Assembly: GCF_907164915.1 (NCBI RefSeq)
Contig: NC_061862.1
Span: forward strand, 86,724,846-86,788,845
Length of the DNA: 64,000 nucleotides
DNA from: Impatiens glandulifera
Taxonomy: Eukaryota > Streptophyta > Magnoliopsida > Ericales > Balsaminaceae
Direction of reading: 5' to 3'
The translations under genes were made by a program, and so were the position numbers. Position 1 is the first letter of the stretch; the number at the start of each line of letters is the position of its first letter. The notes beneath the pieces are model-generated. The model had not been told where the DNA came from. It did no database searches and saw only the letters and a list, made by a program, of their open reading frames with translations. This document shows, piece after piece, positions 45,972 to 57,365 of the stretch.

Positions 45972-46464
45972 TTATACGAGGGCGTTTTAGGGTTAGATTT
46001 TCTAACCCTTAATAAGTCGACCAATAACGACTTATGTTTTCATTGTATTTCGTCTGTAATTTCTTTGTAATAAGCTGTGTACAACAAGTTATTCTATTAA
46101 ATAAGCGGTGTAATAGCATAGGACAATTAGAGTAACATTTTGTTGTTGAGACTGTAGCAGTTTAAGTAACAGAATTGTTAGAAACAGTTAAGGTAGAAGA
46201 GTGAACTGATTTTGGAGAGAAAAGCATGTAAGAATTCCTTAAATACTAGCTGATCAAGAAGGAAAAAGCTACTGAGCATTTTGAAAATTCTTCAAGTTAA
46301 TTCTTATTCTCTCTACTCATACTCTAAATCTCTCATATTTTATTCTAATATCGTCTATCGATTGCAGGTCCTATAATCGTTTTTATTCTCTGCTCATCTA
46401 AACTCTTAGTTATTTACCGTAATCTGGAACTATATATTATAGGAGTCTAATTCTCATTATATCA
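45972..46464 (+). repeat. 5' LTR of the copy 4 retrotransposon
   Basis: Begins TTATACGAGGGCGTTTTAGG and ends CATTATATCA. Closely similar to 28154-28640 and 30192-30668. Confidence 0.8.
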
Positions 46465-46553
46465 TTAGTATCAGAACATCTTTCTTGACATTATGGTAGA
46501 AATGCAAATGAAGGAGAATTGAACGAGATTCGTAACCAGGCATAAGAAAACGA

Positions 46554-47157
46554 ATGCAAGCGCAAGAAGATCGATTTGATCAGATGGAGGCGATGATGAC
46601 CTCAATGAACAATGCACTTAGGCGACTAACTCCAGGGTCCGATAGCAATAATGAGGAACAAAGAGGCGACAATAGAGGAGACTATAGAGGTGAACGACAA
46701 CATGATCGTAGACAAGATGAGGAAATGAAATATCATGGTGAACCTCATGAAGAGAACAACGTGACCATATGTATCAACCACCAATGAAACTCTCAAAAAT
46801 AGATTTTCCAAAATTTAATGGTGAAGAGGTAGACGACTGAATATATGGAGTGGAGACGTTCTTTTAGGTGGATCACACGTTGGAAGAATCTAAGATGGAA
46901 TATGTTTGTGCACACTTGAATTTGAAGGGCGAGCTCGTTGTTGGTTCAGTTCATATCTACAACACTGACTTCCGGGAAGAGTTATGACATGGCAGGAATT
47001 AAAGGCGTTTGTACTAAAAGAGTCCAGTTCGAGTAAATTTGATGATCCGTTGGATGAATGGAAATATTTTAAGCAATCTGCATCAGTTAAAGAGTTTGGT
47101 AAGAAGTATTTGGATGTCATTTACAAGTTACCTTATCTTACGGAACAATACTCAATT
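46554..47157 (+). pseudogene. Ty3-type gag N-terminal part, broken
   Basis: 46554-46787 encodes MQAQEDRFDQMEAMMTSMN and an acidic/basic stretch like the copy 2 gag. A 4 bp loss after CATGAAGAG shifts the frame, and a TGA replaces the Trp of VDDW. The rest (KFGKKYLDV region) ends at the LINE insertion. Only relics. Confidence 0.7.
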
Positions 47158-47259
47158 TTTTGAAAATGATCCATTTAATAAAAAATCGTTTAAGTACAAC
47201 GATAAAAGCATGACATTAAATAAAAAGTTATGTGCAAATTGATTACATTAGAATAATTA

Positions 47260-50200
47260 ATTGACTCGAAGTTCTTTAAGAAGGGAAATAAGATCTTCAC
47301 ACGAATTCACAAGTTTTTTGGATTGAATCTCCGACATCGTCATGATAATGGAATTGTAAATAATCCTTAACGGTCTACTTTCGTTGTTAAAAGTTCTCTG
47401 ATTTCTTTCCAACCAGATAATCCACCTAAAAATTATAAGAATATAGACTCATCTTCTAAGTCTTGCATTTTTAGTTGCCCCAATCCATGCCTCTCAATAG
47501 CCACTAACAGTTTCTGGCATAAAACATTGTATTTCAGTCAAATTCCACAAAAGACTCCATATACTTGCAACAACGTGACAATGTAAAAGTAGATGAGAAG
47601 TTGTCTCAACCTTTTTATAACACATACGACAACGACTCACAATAATCATGCATTTTTCATACATCTATCGTTAGTAAAAATTCCGTCGTGAATAACAGTC
47701 CAACCAAAAAAGGAGATCCTAGTAGGCATATTAGACTCCTATAAACTTTTCCAACAAAGATCAATCAAGTTTACCTTATTGAACAAAGTGTAACAATGTT
47801 CCACATGAAAGTTATTTAGATCACGCCACCGCATAGATTCTCGAGAAGACGAGTTTAACCCCTTATTTCTAACCATTAACAAAAGTCTATTATTTGACAT
47901 GCTTTCCTCACTATTCAATCTTCTTCTATATCTAATACGATTAACAAAACCACTAGACCGAATGTCAAACACATCTTTGACCGATGAATCTCTGCAAATA
48001 AAGATAGAAGCAAGTTCGGGGAAAACCTTCGCCAAACATATACCACCACACTAAGTGTACTCCCAAAAATTAATCGAACTTCCATCACCCATAATAAAAA
48101 TCGAATGCTTCCGATAAACCTTCCACATGGCATAAATACCACCCTAAATGTTGCAACCCACGGGTCTTTAAGAATTTTTGGTGAACCAACTAGACTTATA
48201 CTGACCATTTTTACATTTAATCAATTTAGCCCAAATACTATCTTGCTTAGTTGCAAATCTACTACATCATTTGGATAATAAGGCTTTATTAATAGAAACA
48301 AGATTGCGGATTCCCAGTCCCCCTGCTCTTTTATTAATTTACCCTTATCCCAACTCACTAAATGAGAGAATGAGGAATCATACGATTCCCAAAAGAATTT
48401 ACACATAATTCTATTCATCTTCACGGTCACAAACTTAGGGATGACAAATAGAGACATCATATAAGTTGACATTGAAGAAAGAGCGTTCTTGATAAGAACT
48501 AATTGACCTCCCTTAGAAATCATCTCACTTTTTCATATGGGAAGCTTCCTCTCCATCTTACTTATAATCGGGTCCCAAGAAGTTTTGGAGCTAGCTTTAG
48601 CTTCTAGAGGGAGCCCGAGATACATAAACAGAAAAATTCTAATTTTAAATCTCAAAATACAAGCCAATCTAATCTTTCTCCTAGACGAAACTGAATTAGA
48701 GAAGAAGATATCAGACTTACCTAAATTAACACGTAGTCCCAAACATGCTCCAAATAACCAAAGAATATCACAAAAGTGCTTGACATTTCTCTTTGTATCT
48801 TGAATCATGCAAAGAGTGTCATCTGCAAATAATAAATGAGACATAGAGAACAAAGATTGTCTCGCACCACACTCCACCCCACAAAACAAACTCGCATCCT
48901 CAACAAACGACATCATTCTAGAAATGCCTTCAATGACAATAACAAATAAGAAAGGGGACAGAGGGGCCCTTTGTCTTAAACCTCTTGAACTCTTAAAAAA
49001 CCATGAGAACTCACATTCACGATAATAAAGAATTTCACCGTCAATACGCAAAATCTAATCCATCCAATCCATTTCTCCCCATACTCATTCTACCCATAAT
49101 ATCAAAAAGGAACTCCCAATTAACATGATCACATGCTTTCTCAATATCGAGTTTGACAAAAGTACATTTATCGCCTCTAGAGTTATCCAAATCAATACAC
49201 TCATTGGCGATTAGTGTCGCATCGAAAATTTGACGGTCTTTGATGAAAGTCATCTGATTGCCAAAGATAACCGTACCTAAAATTCACGTATTCTGTTTGT
49301 CAAACATTTTGAGATAATCTTATAAAATGATGTAACCAAACTGATGGGTCAGAAATTCTTCACATCGTTAATACCGACTACCTTACAAATTAGTACAATC
49401 AATGTAGAATTCCAACTTTTCTCAAAAGATAAAAATCGATAGAGGTGATTCATAGCCGTCATAATATCAGGCTTAAGGAACTCCCAAGCATTTAAAAAAA
49501 ACATAGTAAAACCGTCACTCCCGAGGAACTTATCACTACCATAGTTTATTATTGTCGCTTCCACCTCCTCGATAGAGAAAGGATCTTCCAACATGCATCT
49601 CTCATTTGCATTTATAAATGCAAAACTGATGTTATTCAGATTTGGTCTAACTCGAAAAGGTTCCTAAAACAATTTTTTGTAAAATTGAATAATACTATTA
49701 GATATACATGGTTCGTTCTCGTGCATAATACCAGTAATGGATATCGAGTTAATAGCATTATTTTTTTCTTATACTTTGAGATGTCATGGAAATACTTGGT
49801 GTTTTTATCATCTTCCCGCAACCTAATCGTTCTACTGCGTTGTCTCGCCCCAATTTCCTCCTCTTTATATAGTTCAAACAACTCGCTCACTAAATGAATT
49901 CATGTAGAAATTTATGTACTAGAGAGATCACGAACTTCCTCTGCACCATTAATTGATAAAATTTCACGACTTAAAACCTCAACCTTGGAGCAAAACAATG
50001 CGCGATCCCCCACAAACCAACTTTTTAGCATCTTCCGTAGATTTTTAAGCTTAATAAATAGTCTAGAGGATGGGGAACCAAACACGACATCCCTCGCCCA
50101 CCACCCTTCCGCCTTCGAGATAAAATCATCTCTAGTCAACCACTTGTTATCGAATCTGAAGGTTGACTAGTTGGAACCACCTTCCTCCGCTCAATGAGGA

Positions 50201-51060
50201 TAGGACGATGATTAGAACAACTCCACGATAAGACCTTCTGAAATACATTAGATATACCATGGAAAATCGAGTTACTCGCAAGAAATCTATCAATGTAGAA
50301 TTGTAGACTCTCACCGTGTTCATTAGCTCTTCTAAATGTGAATTGCCCTCCTTCCGAAGGAAAATCAACGAGCTCCAAATTTTCGGTTGTCTCGGAAAAC
50401 TCATGCATATATCTTGTGAGTCTTCCTGCTCTTTTTTCTTGGTATGAACCCTAACTTCATTCATATCCCCGCAAAAATAATAGATAGATCCCAAATACTT
50501 GTCACCTCCACAAGCTCATTGAAAAAATCAGACTTAAGGTTAGAAAGAATAAGTCCGTACACAACAGAAAACACCCAACAAAAATTATCCTCACGGTTAC
50601 GAAACTGAATACTAATGGAAAATCAACCTATATTAATGTCAATTTTCTCAAATAAATCCTCATTCCAAGTTACCAAAATCTCATTTGATGCCCGATAGAA
50701 TTAAGAGCCTCTCCAATACATTGATTCATATGATGCATCTTAGTCTCGCTAAAATAATAAATACCACAGTTCAAAGTGTCAACCAAAGACTTTATCATTT
50801 TACACTTTGCACTATCGTTAATCCCACAAACATATCCCCTCTTCTAGCCTAGTGGCAGCAAGAGGTGGATATCCTCCAGGCCTCCATGAGGTCCTGGGTT
50901 CGAGCCCGTCAGGGGGCAAGTTCTGCGCCTGGTTAATTGGTTAAGTATGTTTGCGGGCTATGTACTTAACCCACGGGGATTAGTCGCACTCCATAGGAGT
51001 GCGGAACCCAGCGTTCTCAAAAAAAAATCCCACAAACATTTTACGCCACAACTTTTCCAA
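47260..51060 (-). pseudogene. LINE ORF2: endonuclease, reverse transcriptase, zf-RVT
   Basis: From 5' to 3': endonuclease pieces (FSETKMH near 50740, CGDMNEVR at 50465, ELVDFPSEGGQFTF and SNHRPI near 50200, the last replacing the usual SDH); RQRSRTIRLREDDKNTKYFH (49840); the RT start EDPFSIEEVEATI...SDGFT; CTFVKLDIEKACDHVNWEFL (49170); RGLRQRAPLSPFLFV; the catalytic FADDTLCM (about 48830); LNLGKSD-like and YLGLPLEAK; SKGGQLVLIKNALSS (48510); and a C-terminal zinc-binding segment with CRMC and HLLLHCH (about 47590-47640). The longest open frame is 48533-49051. At least five frame breaks. Normally this protein nicks DNA and primes reverse transcription at the target. Confidence 0.85.
50834..51025 (+). 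mobile_element. tRNA-derived SINE, full length
   Basis: Flanked by the 14 bp duplication AATCCCACAAACAT (50820-50833, 51026-51039). A-box TAGCCTAGTGGC and B-box GGGTTCGAGCCC mark an internal Pol III promoter. The body ends GGGATTAGTCGCAC...CCCAGCGTTCTC plus an A-tail. 192 bp. It interrupts the LINE endonuclease segment. A relic lies at 16800-16925 and a tail-only copy at 5745-5771. Confidence 0.9.
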
Positions 51061-51205
51061 TTATTAAGATAAATTAATTATAATACGCCCTATTAGGCTT
51101 TGAAACACATTTTCCATCAATAATATTACCATTAGGAAAAATAATCTTCTTCATTTCACTTCGAAGATAACAATATGAGAGTGGGGGAATATCATGAATC
51201 CCCGA

Positions 51206-51923
51206 TCAAACCTCATTCTCACACCTCAAAACTTCTTGCACTAGAGATTTATTCTCATTCAAAATAATATTATGAGTCGAGAACTCTACGCAAACCTCTT
51301 CCTCGGCATCATACTCAGAATTAGACTCAACATATTCTTTCTTAGAAACCTCATGAATGACCATAGTCGGCTCGCCAATGGGATAAAGTGATTTGCTTGT
51401 GGTGACATTAGACGAACTAGAAAAGGGGACCAAATTATCCAAATTATCAATTAAATATAAGGTTGGATGTGAGACCGGGGGCACCTTAACATGGTATGAG
51501 ACCAAATGTAAATCATTTCTCATAGGGGAACTAACGGAAGAACCATGGTTAATAGTCTTAAGCATGTGTAAAAGAGGAGAAAAATGCTCTCAACCGTGTG
51601 CAACTGAGACGAATACTCCATAACATTGACATGACCCTTACATGAGGTGAACACTCATAAGAATCATGAGTCGAATATAACGGTAGAATGACCTCGGATC
51701 CAACCTCATGACCAACCTATTCGCCTAAACACACTATGACATCCTCGACATATAAGGCATCAAGACTCAATACCCTCTTATTATCCTCCACAACGGTTAA
51801 CCATTCAACATTAGCGAGCCTAGCCAAACGAATCTGATCCACATAGAAAGGAGTCACCGCTAATTCCTTAACACATGCTTCTAATATCGTTGGACTTGTT
51901 GGATGAGTTGTCGATAAAGACAC
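51206..51923 (-). pseudogene. LINE ORF1, C-terminal part
   Basis: Two frames, 51717-51923 (beginning [11 protein letters not shown] at the plastid-DNA junction) and 51206-51565. Acidic and Ser/Thr-rich, no zinc knuckle seen. Assigned to ORF1 by position between the ORF1 N-terminus and the endonuclease. Confidence 0.5.
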
Positions 51924-52434
51924 CTATTAAGGCTACTAAAAGAATTATTGAAATGAGTTCAAATGGAAGAAAAAAATATATTGATAAATGAATATCAATT
52001 TGTTGACTATTACTTATCAAGTCTTGCTATAGAGTCTGGTTAGATCTTGTAGTCCAAATAATGTTATACCATGACGTATCTAGAATAATAGTAATTAGAG
52101 AAAAAAATCTTGTACAAATGATCGAAGTAATTCCATCTCCAACTGTCCAAAGGTAAAAATCTTTGGAATATTCTAAACTACTCATGAACATTACGACAAA
52201 TATGATTAAAACATTTATAGCTCCTACATAAATAAGGATCTGCGCAGCAGCTACAAAATGAGAGTTCGGTAGAATATAGAATAAGGATATACAAAAAAAC
52301 AAATCCCAACAAAAAAGCAGAATAAATTGGATTGGGGAGTAATACCACTCCCAAACTTCCTAATATAAGGCCCACTCCTAGAAAGACTAAAAGAAAACTA
52401 TGTATTGGTCCAGGTAAATCCATTATATCGAAAA
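51924..52434 (-). pseudogene. ndhG: Nuclear insertion of plastid ndhG (NUPT)
   Basis: Minus strand from ATG at 52423 encodes [16 protein letters not shown] and [14 protein letters not shown], then after a frameshift near 52290 [36 protein letters not shown] and [14 protein letters not shown]. Degraded text follows to LVALIG at 51926, only a few codons before the normal end. This is NAD(P)H dehydrogenase subunit 6 of the chloroplast NDH complex. Frameshifts, a stop after SNQTL and many substitutions show it is a non-functional nuclear copy. It sits inside LINE ORF1; the upstream plastid border lies somewhere in 52424-52560. Confidence 0.85.
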
Positions 52435-52567
52435 TAATAAAATAAATAAATAAAATATCATGACTTTGTTGACCTGACCAAGAAAAATGTTCAATATTGG
52501 TATTATTGTTAGGATCAAAATAAGAACTAGTATTCGTCGTTATTAAAATTTCATTAGAGCGTTTTGG

Positions 52568-53166
52568 TCAAACCATAAACTTACATTCATGTGTTATGTT
52601 ATTCATAAGAAGGATTTTCATATATCTGATGTTCGGCTCAAAAGGGGCTACAAGAATTTGGATCCATCCTTCATCGTTTCTGCTTTGATAACTCTCATCA
52701 CACTCAATAAACCCACCAAGATCATCAACTACTCTACGGAGAAGATTAGAGTTCCATAATAATGTAGACATTCCAAACAAACGAATTTATATATCATTCT
52801 TAGTTGAACCTGGTTTAGACCTCCTAATGACGTATTTTGTTTCATACGCTTGTCTATTCATATCCACAACATTGAAATGTTACTCTTAACCTGCAATTTC
52901 TCAGTGACAATCGATCAATCATTAACAAGTCGACGAAGTTCATCCTCCAAAAATGAAATTACACAATTTGCAATTGGTATTATAAATATTATTTTGAACT
53001 CACACCATAAAGCAATGTACCTTCCATGTGAATTATAGCTCGACCAAAATTCTCCATTATTAGGACCGAAACCAAGTTGCTCCTTCTTCCATGATGATGA
53101 TCGAAGAGATTTACGGATCAACTTCAAGTGATTCTCATTTACTTTGATTGATCTCCTTTTTCCCAT
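52568..53166 (-). pseudogene. LINE ORF1, N-terminal part
   Basis: Starts MGKRRSIKVNENHLKLIRKS (53166). A frameshift near 52915 leads to 52780-52568 with LLRRVVDDLGGFIECDE and GWIQILVAP, typical of the DUF4283-like RNA-binding core of plant LINE ORF1 proteins. After that the frame runs into the ndhG insertion. Confidence 0.7.
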
Positions 53167-53169
53167 CTT

Positions 53170-54108
53170 ACATTATGAAATAACCACAACTCTAGGACGA
53201 TCTAATAAGGTTTGAAATTCAAAATTTTACCACCGACCATTATCTTTTCTGTCCAGTCCAACCATATAAGGCACCTTCCTGAGTCAGCTTACATTGAATA
53301 TGATGGTGCATTGGCGGCACGGGAATCCAGCTGCGTGCAGCTAAGAACTGTGTTAGTGTGAACCGACATCTTCTTCACCTAGTATTTTCGGATTGGATGG
53401 GTTGGACGGCCCACCAAGTATTGACTCATTCCACCTTCGTTAATAATATTTCTAATTATAGTCTTTGATTGCCGCATATTCGTTCCAAAACTAGACCTGA
53501 TAGGTTCCTTAAGAGGTGGATGAGAAAGTCGATTGAAGATCGACGACTTACGAGACCCTTCAACTTCTCTTGGCCCTTTTGAGAATGCATCCTTCCTTTG
53601 GTCGCTTAAGCGAACCTAAGGTCGGTCGTCCATAAGATGGACAACGTACCCTCCCTTACCAACCAAATACCACATAATGTCGATGCGGACTCCACCCAAG
53701 AACGATGAATTAACAGTGTCACCATTGTTTCTCATAACCAATATAGATTTATAAAATTATAGATAATATCATAGACCCAACTTAACACTGACCTTACACA
53801 AAAGATTATAATCAACTCTTTTAACATGATGATAACTAAGATAATGAATCAAAACAAAAACTGTAGAAGAATCAATAATTCATATCATTATAAGTAAAAA
53901 AGAAGAACATTTTACCAACCTATTAGAATTTGATCTTGCAGAGATTATACTAATATATAATGAACTGAACTAGAACGATATGAATAATAAAGATCATATC
54001 ATTAAGAATCAAAAGGAAGAATCTGAAAAGAGACAGAAGAAAGAAAAACTCATCTTCAATGGCAATGACTCTTTAGCTCCCACTTTCTCTATCTAAAAAA
54101 CCTTTAGA
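53170..54108 (-). other. LINE 5' untranslated region
   Basis: No frame with motifs. Mixed composition, higher G+C near 53300-53700. The right border is fixed by the target duplication. Confidence 0.6.
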
Positions 54109-54837
54109 AACAATACTCAATTAAAGGCTATTTAAACGGGTTAAAGGGGGAGATTGTGAATCCAATCAGAATTCAAAAACTGGAATCATTATCGGAGGCT
54201 ATGGTAATGGCTAAACTCTAAGAGGACAAATATTAAACTACAGGAGGTAGTGTGTGAATCATTGGTACAGAAGGGCTACTTAGCAAATAAAGCCTAATCA
54301 TAAGAAAACTGTATTTGGAAGTAGAAACAACTATTTAGGAGGCTATAATCGATCAAGTGTGAGTACTTCTACTAATGCTATTAATAATGGATCATTGTCG
54401 AAACTGGTCGTCACTAATCTAAATCCCCGAAGGTTTAATTTGGACCAGAAGACACTAGACAAGAGAAGAAAGAAGATTGAATGTTTCTATTGTGAAAAAA
54501 AAAAAGTGGGAATATGGTCATAGATGTAAATTTGAGCTGGTGATTATGAGTATTGAACTGGTGGAAGATGGAAATAAAAGAGATATCAATGGGGTTGTGG
54601 CAGAAGAACATAAGTATTGACATTGAGCTTAGAAGGTGCTACAACAATTGAGACAATGAAGATCAAGGGTAGTCGGGGTAAGAACATATATGTCTTGGTG
54701 GACAGGTAGCACACATAACTTTGTGAATCTTAAGGCAATTTGTGGGACGGAGTTTGTTAAATCTCATACACTACCGTTAATGTTGACATTTGCGAACGGA
54801 CATCAATTAATGAGTAATAGTGAATACCGAGGTTTTT
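54109..54837 (+). pseudogene. Ty3 gag C-terminus and protease after the LINE
   Basis: Continues the gag broken at 47157: SIKGYLNGLKGEIVNPIRIQ, KLVVTNLNPRRFNLDQ, then ECFYCEKK...EYGHRCK, a zinc knuckle with a frame slip in a long A-run, and KNIYVLVD followed by a slip to STHNFVNLKAICGTEFVKSH, the retropepsin. It ends at MSNSEYRGFL, where a 3' LTR begins; the rest of pol is missing. Confidence 0.7.
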
Positions 54838-54913
54838 TATGAGAGCATTTTAGGATTAGGTTTTCTAACCATTAATAAGTCGAGGATAACGAAGTCGGCA
54901 TGTTCGTCAGTAA
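54838..54913 (+). repeat. Truncated 3' LTR
   Basis: TATGAGAGCATTTTAGGATTAGG to CGTCAGTAA matches the LTR start, then is cut by a Helitron between A and T. Confidence 0.75.
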
Positions 54914-55288
54914 TCTATATATATAATGATGCTTAATTTTTAAAATATCTGGATTATCGGGTTGAGTGCTATGGTCAATTTGAATATATGTGTGAGAGTA
55001 AATGGATAATTGGGTCGGATTGTGGGTTGACCCGCCCATAAACTTAAAACAATTAAAGTAAAATTTAAAATGCTATATGTATGTTCCGAACTTGCAACCT
55101 AATAAAACAAATACAACTCTTTAACCAACTAGGCTAATAAAAAATTATATTTTACATTTAATACCAAATTTGATGAACGTGAGACATTTTAACAATATAA
55201 TATCAACTTTTTAAGTAACTAATATATATATATATATATGTTTAATTTTCAAAGTGTCTTGATTGTCGGATCAAGAGTTGTGGTTAAT

Positions 55289-55325
<37 letters not shown>

Positions 55326-55850
55326 TAAATGGATATTTAAGTCGGATTATGGGTTGACCCGCCCATAAACTTATAACGGTTAAAAATAAAATTAAAAATG
55401 TTATAAGTATGTTGTGAACCTGCAACCTAACAAAACAAGTACAACCCTTTAACCAACTAAACTAACAAAACTTTATATTTTAAATTTAACATCAAATTTG
55501 ATGAACAGATAACATTTTAACAATATAAGTTTTTAACTAATTAATATATAATATGATGCTTAATTTTCAAAATGTCCCGATTTCCGGGTCGAGAGTTGTG
55601 GTTAATTTGGATATATATGTGAGAGTAAATGAATACTTGGGTCGGATTGTGGTTTGACCCGCCAATAAACTTAAAACGATTAAAAATAAATTTTAAAATG
55701 TTATATATATGTTTCGAATTTGCAATCTAACAAAACATGTACAACTTTTTAACCAACTAGTCTAATAAGACTTTATTTTTTTAATTCAACACCAAATTTG
55801 ATGAATGCGGAACATTTTAACAATATAAGTTCAACTTTGTAACTAACTAA

Positions 55851-55892
<42 letters not shown>

Positions 55893-56090
55893 GATGCTTA
55901 ATTTTCAAAGTGTCTGGATTGCTGGGTCGAGAGTTGTGGTTAATTTAGATATATATGTGAGAGTAAATGGATATTTGGGTCAAATTGTGAGTTGACCCGC
56001 CTATAAACTTCAAACGGTTAAAATTAAAATTAAAAATGATATATGTATGTTTCGATTTTGCAACCTAACAAAAACAAGTACCAATTTAAC
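54914..56090 (+). mobile_element. Helitron, 5' end and four tandem units
   Basis: 5' TCTATATATATAATGATGC follows a host A. Units of about 305-330 bp begin near 54914, 55219, 55545 and 55852, each with GGTTGACCCGCC, a tRNA-like segment and ACATTTTAACAATATAAG. The fourth is cut at about 56090 and no CTRRT end follows. The unit set is the same family as 4856-6219. Confidence 0.75.
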
Positions 56091-56916
56091 CAAGTGTGAT
56101 TGAAATGTGGTTTGTCGAGGAATAATATGTCGATATCAATTGAAAGTGGTTAAAAAATATGAATCAAATATTTGATTGACCAAAGTGTGTGGTCATGGTA
56201 TTAAATGTTTAAAAATATAAATCAAATATTTGATTAACCAAAGTAAAAGTGTAAAGTCACGAGACAAGAGATTTATTAAAAAAAAAATATATGATAAAAT
56301 ATGTGAAAAGATAAGTTGTTTTACCGAAGTGAATAAAATGTGTAATCAGAGTATTCTATTTTTATTTTAATATATTATTCATAATTTATTAAAAAATTTA
56401 AACATTAAACACATATTATTATTATTATTTATTAAATTTATTTTATTTATATTTTTATTCATTTGCATTCCACGAATCTTCCTACTTTTATTAATAAAAC
56501 CCAGTTGAATAATATATTATTATATCGTTGAATAATATATTATTATATCGTCTCTTCATTAATTAAAATTTGTTAATTATTATTTTAATTTTTAATTATA
56601 TATTCGTTTTTTCACCAAAGAACTTACATACCTATATATTTTTTTCTCATTCATGAGACCTCCTGTTGTTAAATTACCTAATAAATTACAATTAGGGTTA
56701 CTCTGTTCTCATATTCTCTTCTCTCACAATGGGAGGGGTAATGTGGTAAATAAATAAAAAAGTTTTTATTTATTTACCATATTACCCTCCCATTGTGAGA
56801 GGAAACAGGGTAATTTGACAATAGAAGATCTCTTCCCTTCTTCTTCCCAAATCCTAAACTTTTAGAGCTTGTTGGATGTTCAATTATTTTTTTATTTTTT
56901 ATTTATCAAAAAAACA

Positions 56917-56955
<39 letters not shown>

Positions 56956-57357
56956 TTATTTAATCTTCATCAATTACAAATATTAAATAATTTTAGCTTA
57001 TTTTTATAAAATTTAATTTTTGAATAAAATAATATTATCATAATAAATTAGGTAATTAAAATTTTAAATAACATATTTTTCATTAAATAAGATTTTTTTT
57101 ATCAAAATAAACAAACTCAATTATAAAATAAAAATTAATTTTGTTAATGATAAATAAAATAAATAATCTCAAATTACCTTTAAACGAACAAGCCCTTATG
57201 TTTATGATGTTTTCAGAGAGAGAAGATAGTACTTACATAATAATTATTATGATGATAAACCCGTCATTCAAACGACCACATCGACGTCGAAATTAAATTA
57301 TAATATCACTGATAGTCCAACACATCTATATATTATTATTTTTATTTAACACCCTTC
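56091..57357. other. AT-rich DNA with short repeats
   Basis: 56140-56250 holds two copies of AAATCAAATATTTGATT(G/A)ACCAAAG. 56507-56550 is a direct duplication of TTGAATAATATATTATTATATCG. A foldback lies at 56705-56815. No gene seen. Confidence 0.5.
56705..56815. repeat. Perfect-armed foldback (hairpin) of about 110 bp
   Basis: Left arm CTCTCACAATGGGAGGG, TAATGTGGTAAATAAATAAA and its right arm TTTATTTACCATATTACCC, TCCCATTGTGAGAG pair over about 40 bp around a short loop at 56760-56768. One or two mismatches. Possibly a MITE; a target duplication was not found. Confidence 0.75.
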
Positions 57358-57365
57358 TCCCTTTC

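Larger units (their letters stand above)
47158..54108 (-). mobile_element. Near-full-length L1-type LINE
   Basis: Flanked by the 14 bp duplication AACAATACTCAATT (47144-47157, 54109-54122), which joins the interrupted gag exactly. The 3' end (left side) carries a short A-run on the minus strand. Minus-strand order is 5' UTR (54108-53170), ORF1 (53166-51206), ORF2 with endonuclease, RT and zinc-binding C-terminus (about 51060-47260). Multiple stops and frameshifts make it inactive. Two later insertions sit in it: a plastid ndhG fragment and a SINE. 6951 bp including these. Confidence 0.9.
45972..54913 (+). mobile_element. Ty3-type LTR retrotransposon in copy 4, split by a LINE
   Basis: Begins after GACTC (45967-45971), the same site and target bases as the element in copy 2. 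LTR 45972-46464, primer site TTAGTATCAGAAC, gag pieces to 47157, then a 6.95 kb LINE, then gag/zinc-knuckle/protease text at 54109-54835 and the first 75 bases or so of a 3' LTR (about 54838-54913) cut by a Helitron. The rest of the 3' LTR and the 3' part of copy 4 are not found in the window. Confidence 0.8.

Noticed and set aside
48537..48803. 88-codon plus-strand frame
   Set aside because: Antisense shadow of the LINE reverse transcriptase.
52027..52423. Functional organellar or membrane-protein gene
   Set aside because: The ndhG homology is frameshifted, contains stops, and sits inside a LINE on nuclear DNA.
54914..56090. CRISPR-like array
   Set aside because: Units are 300 bp, contiguous, diverged and in a plant genome; they are Helitron tandem units.
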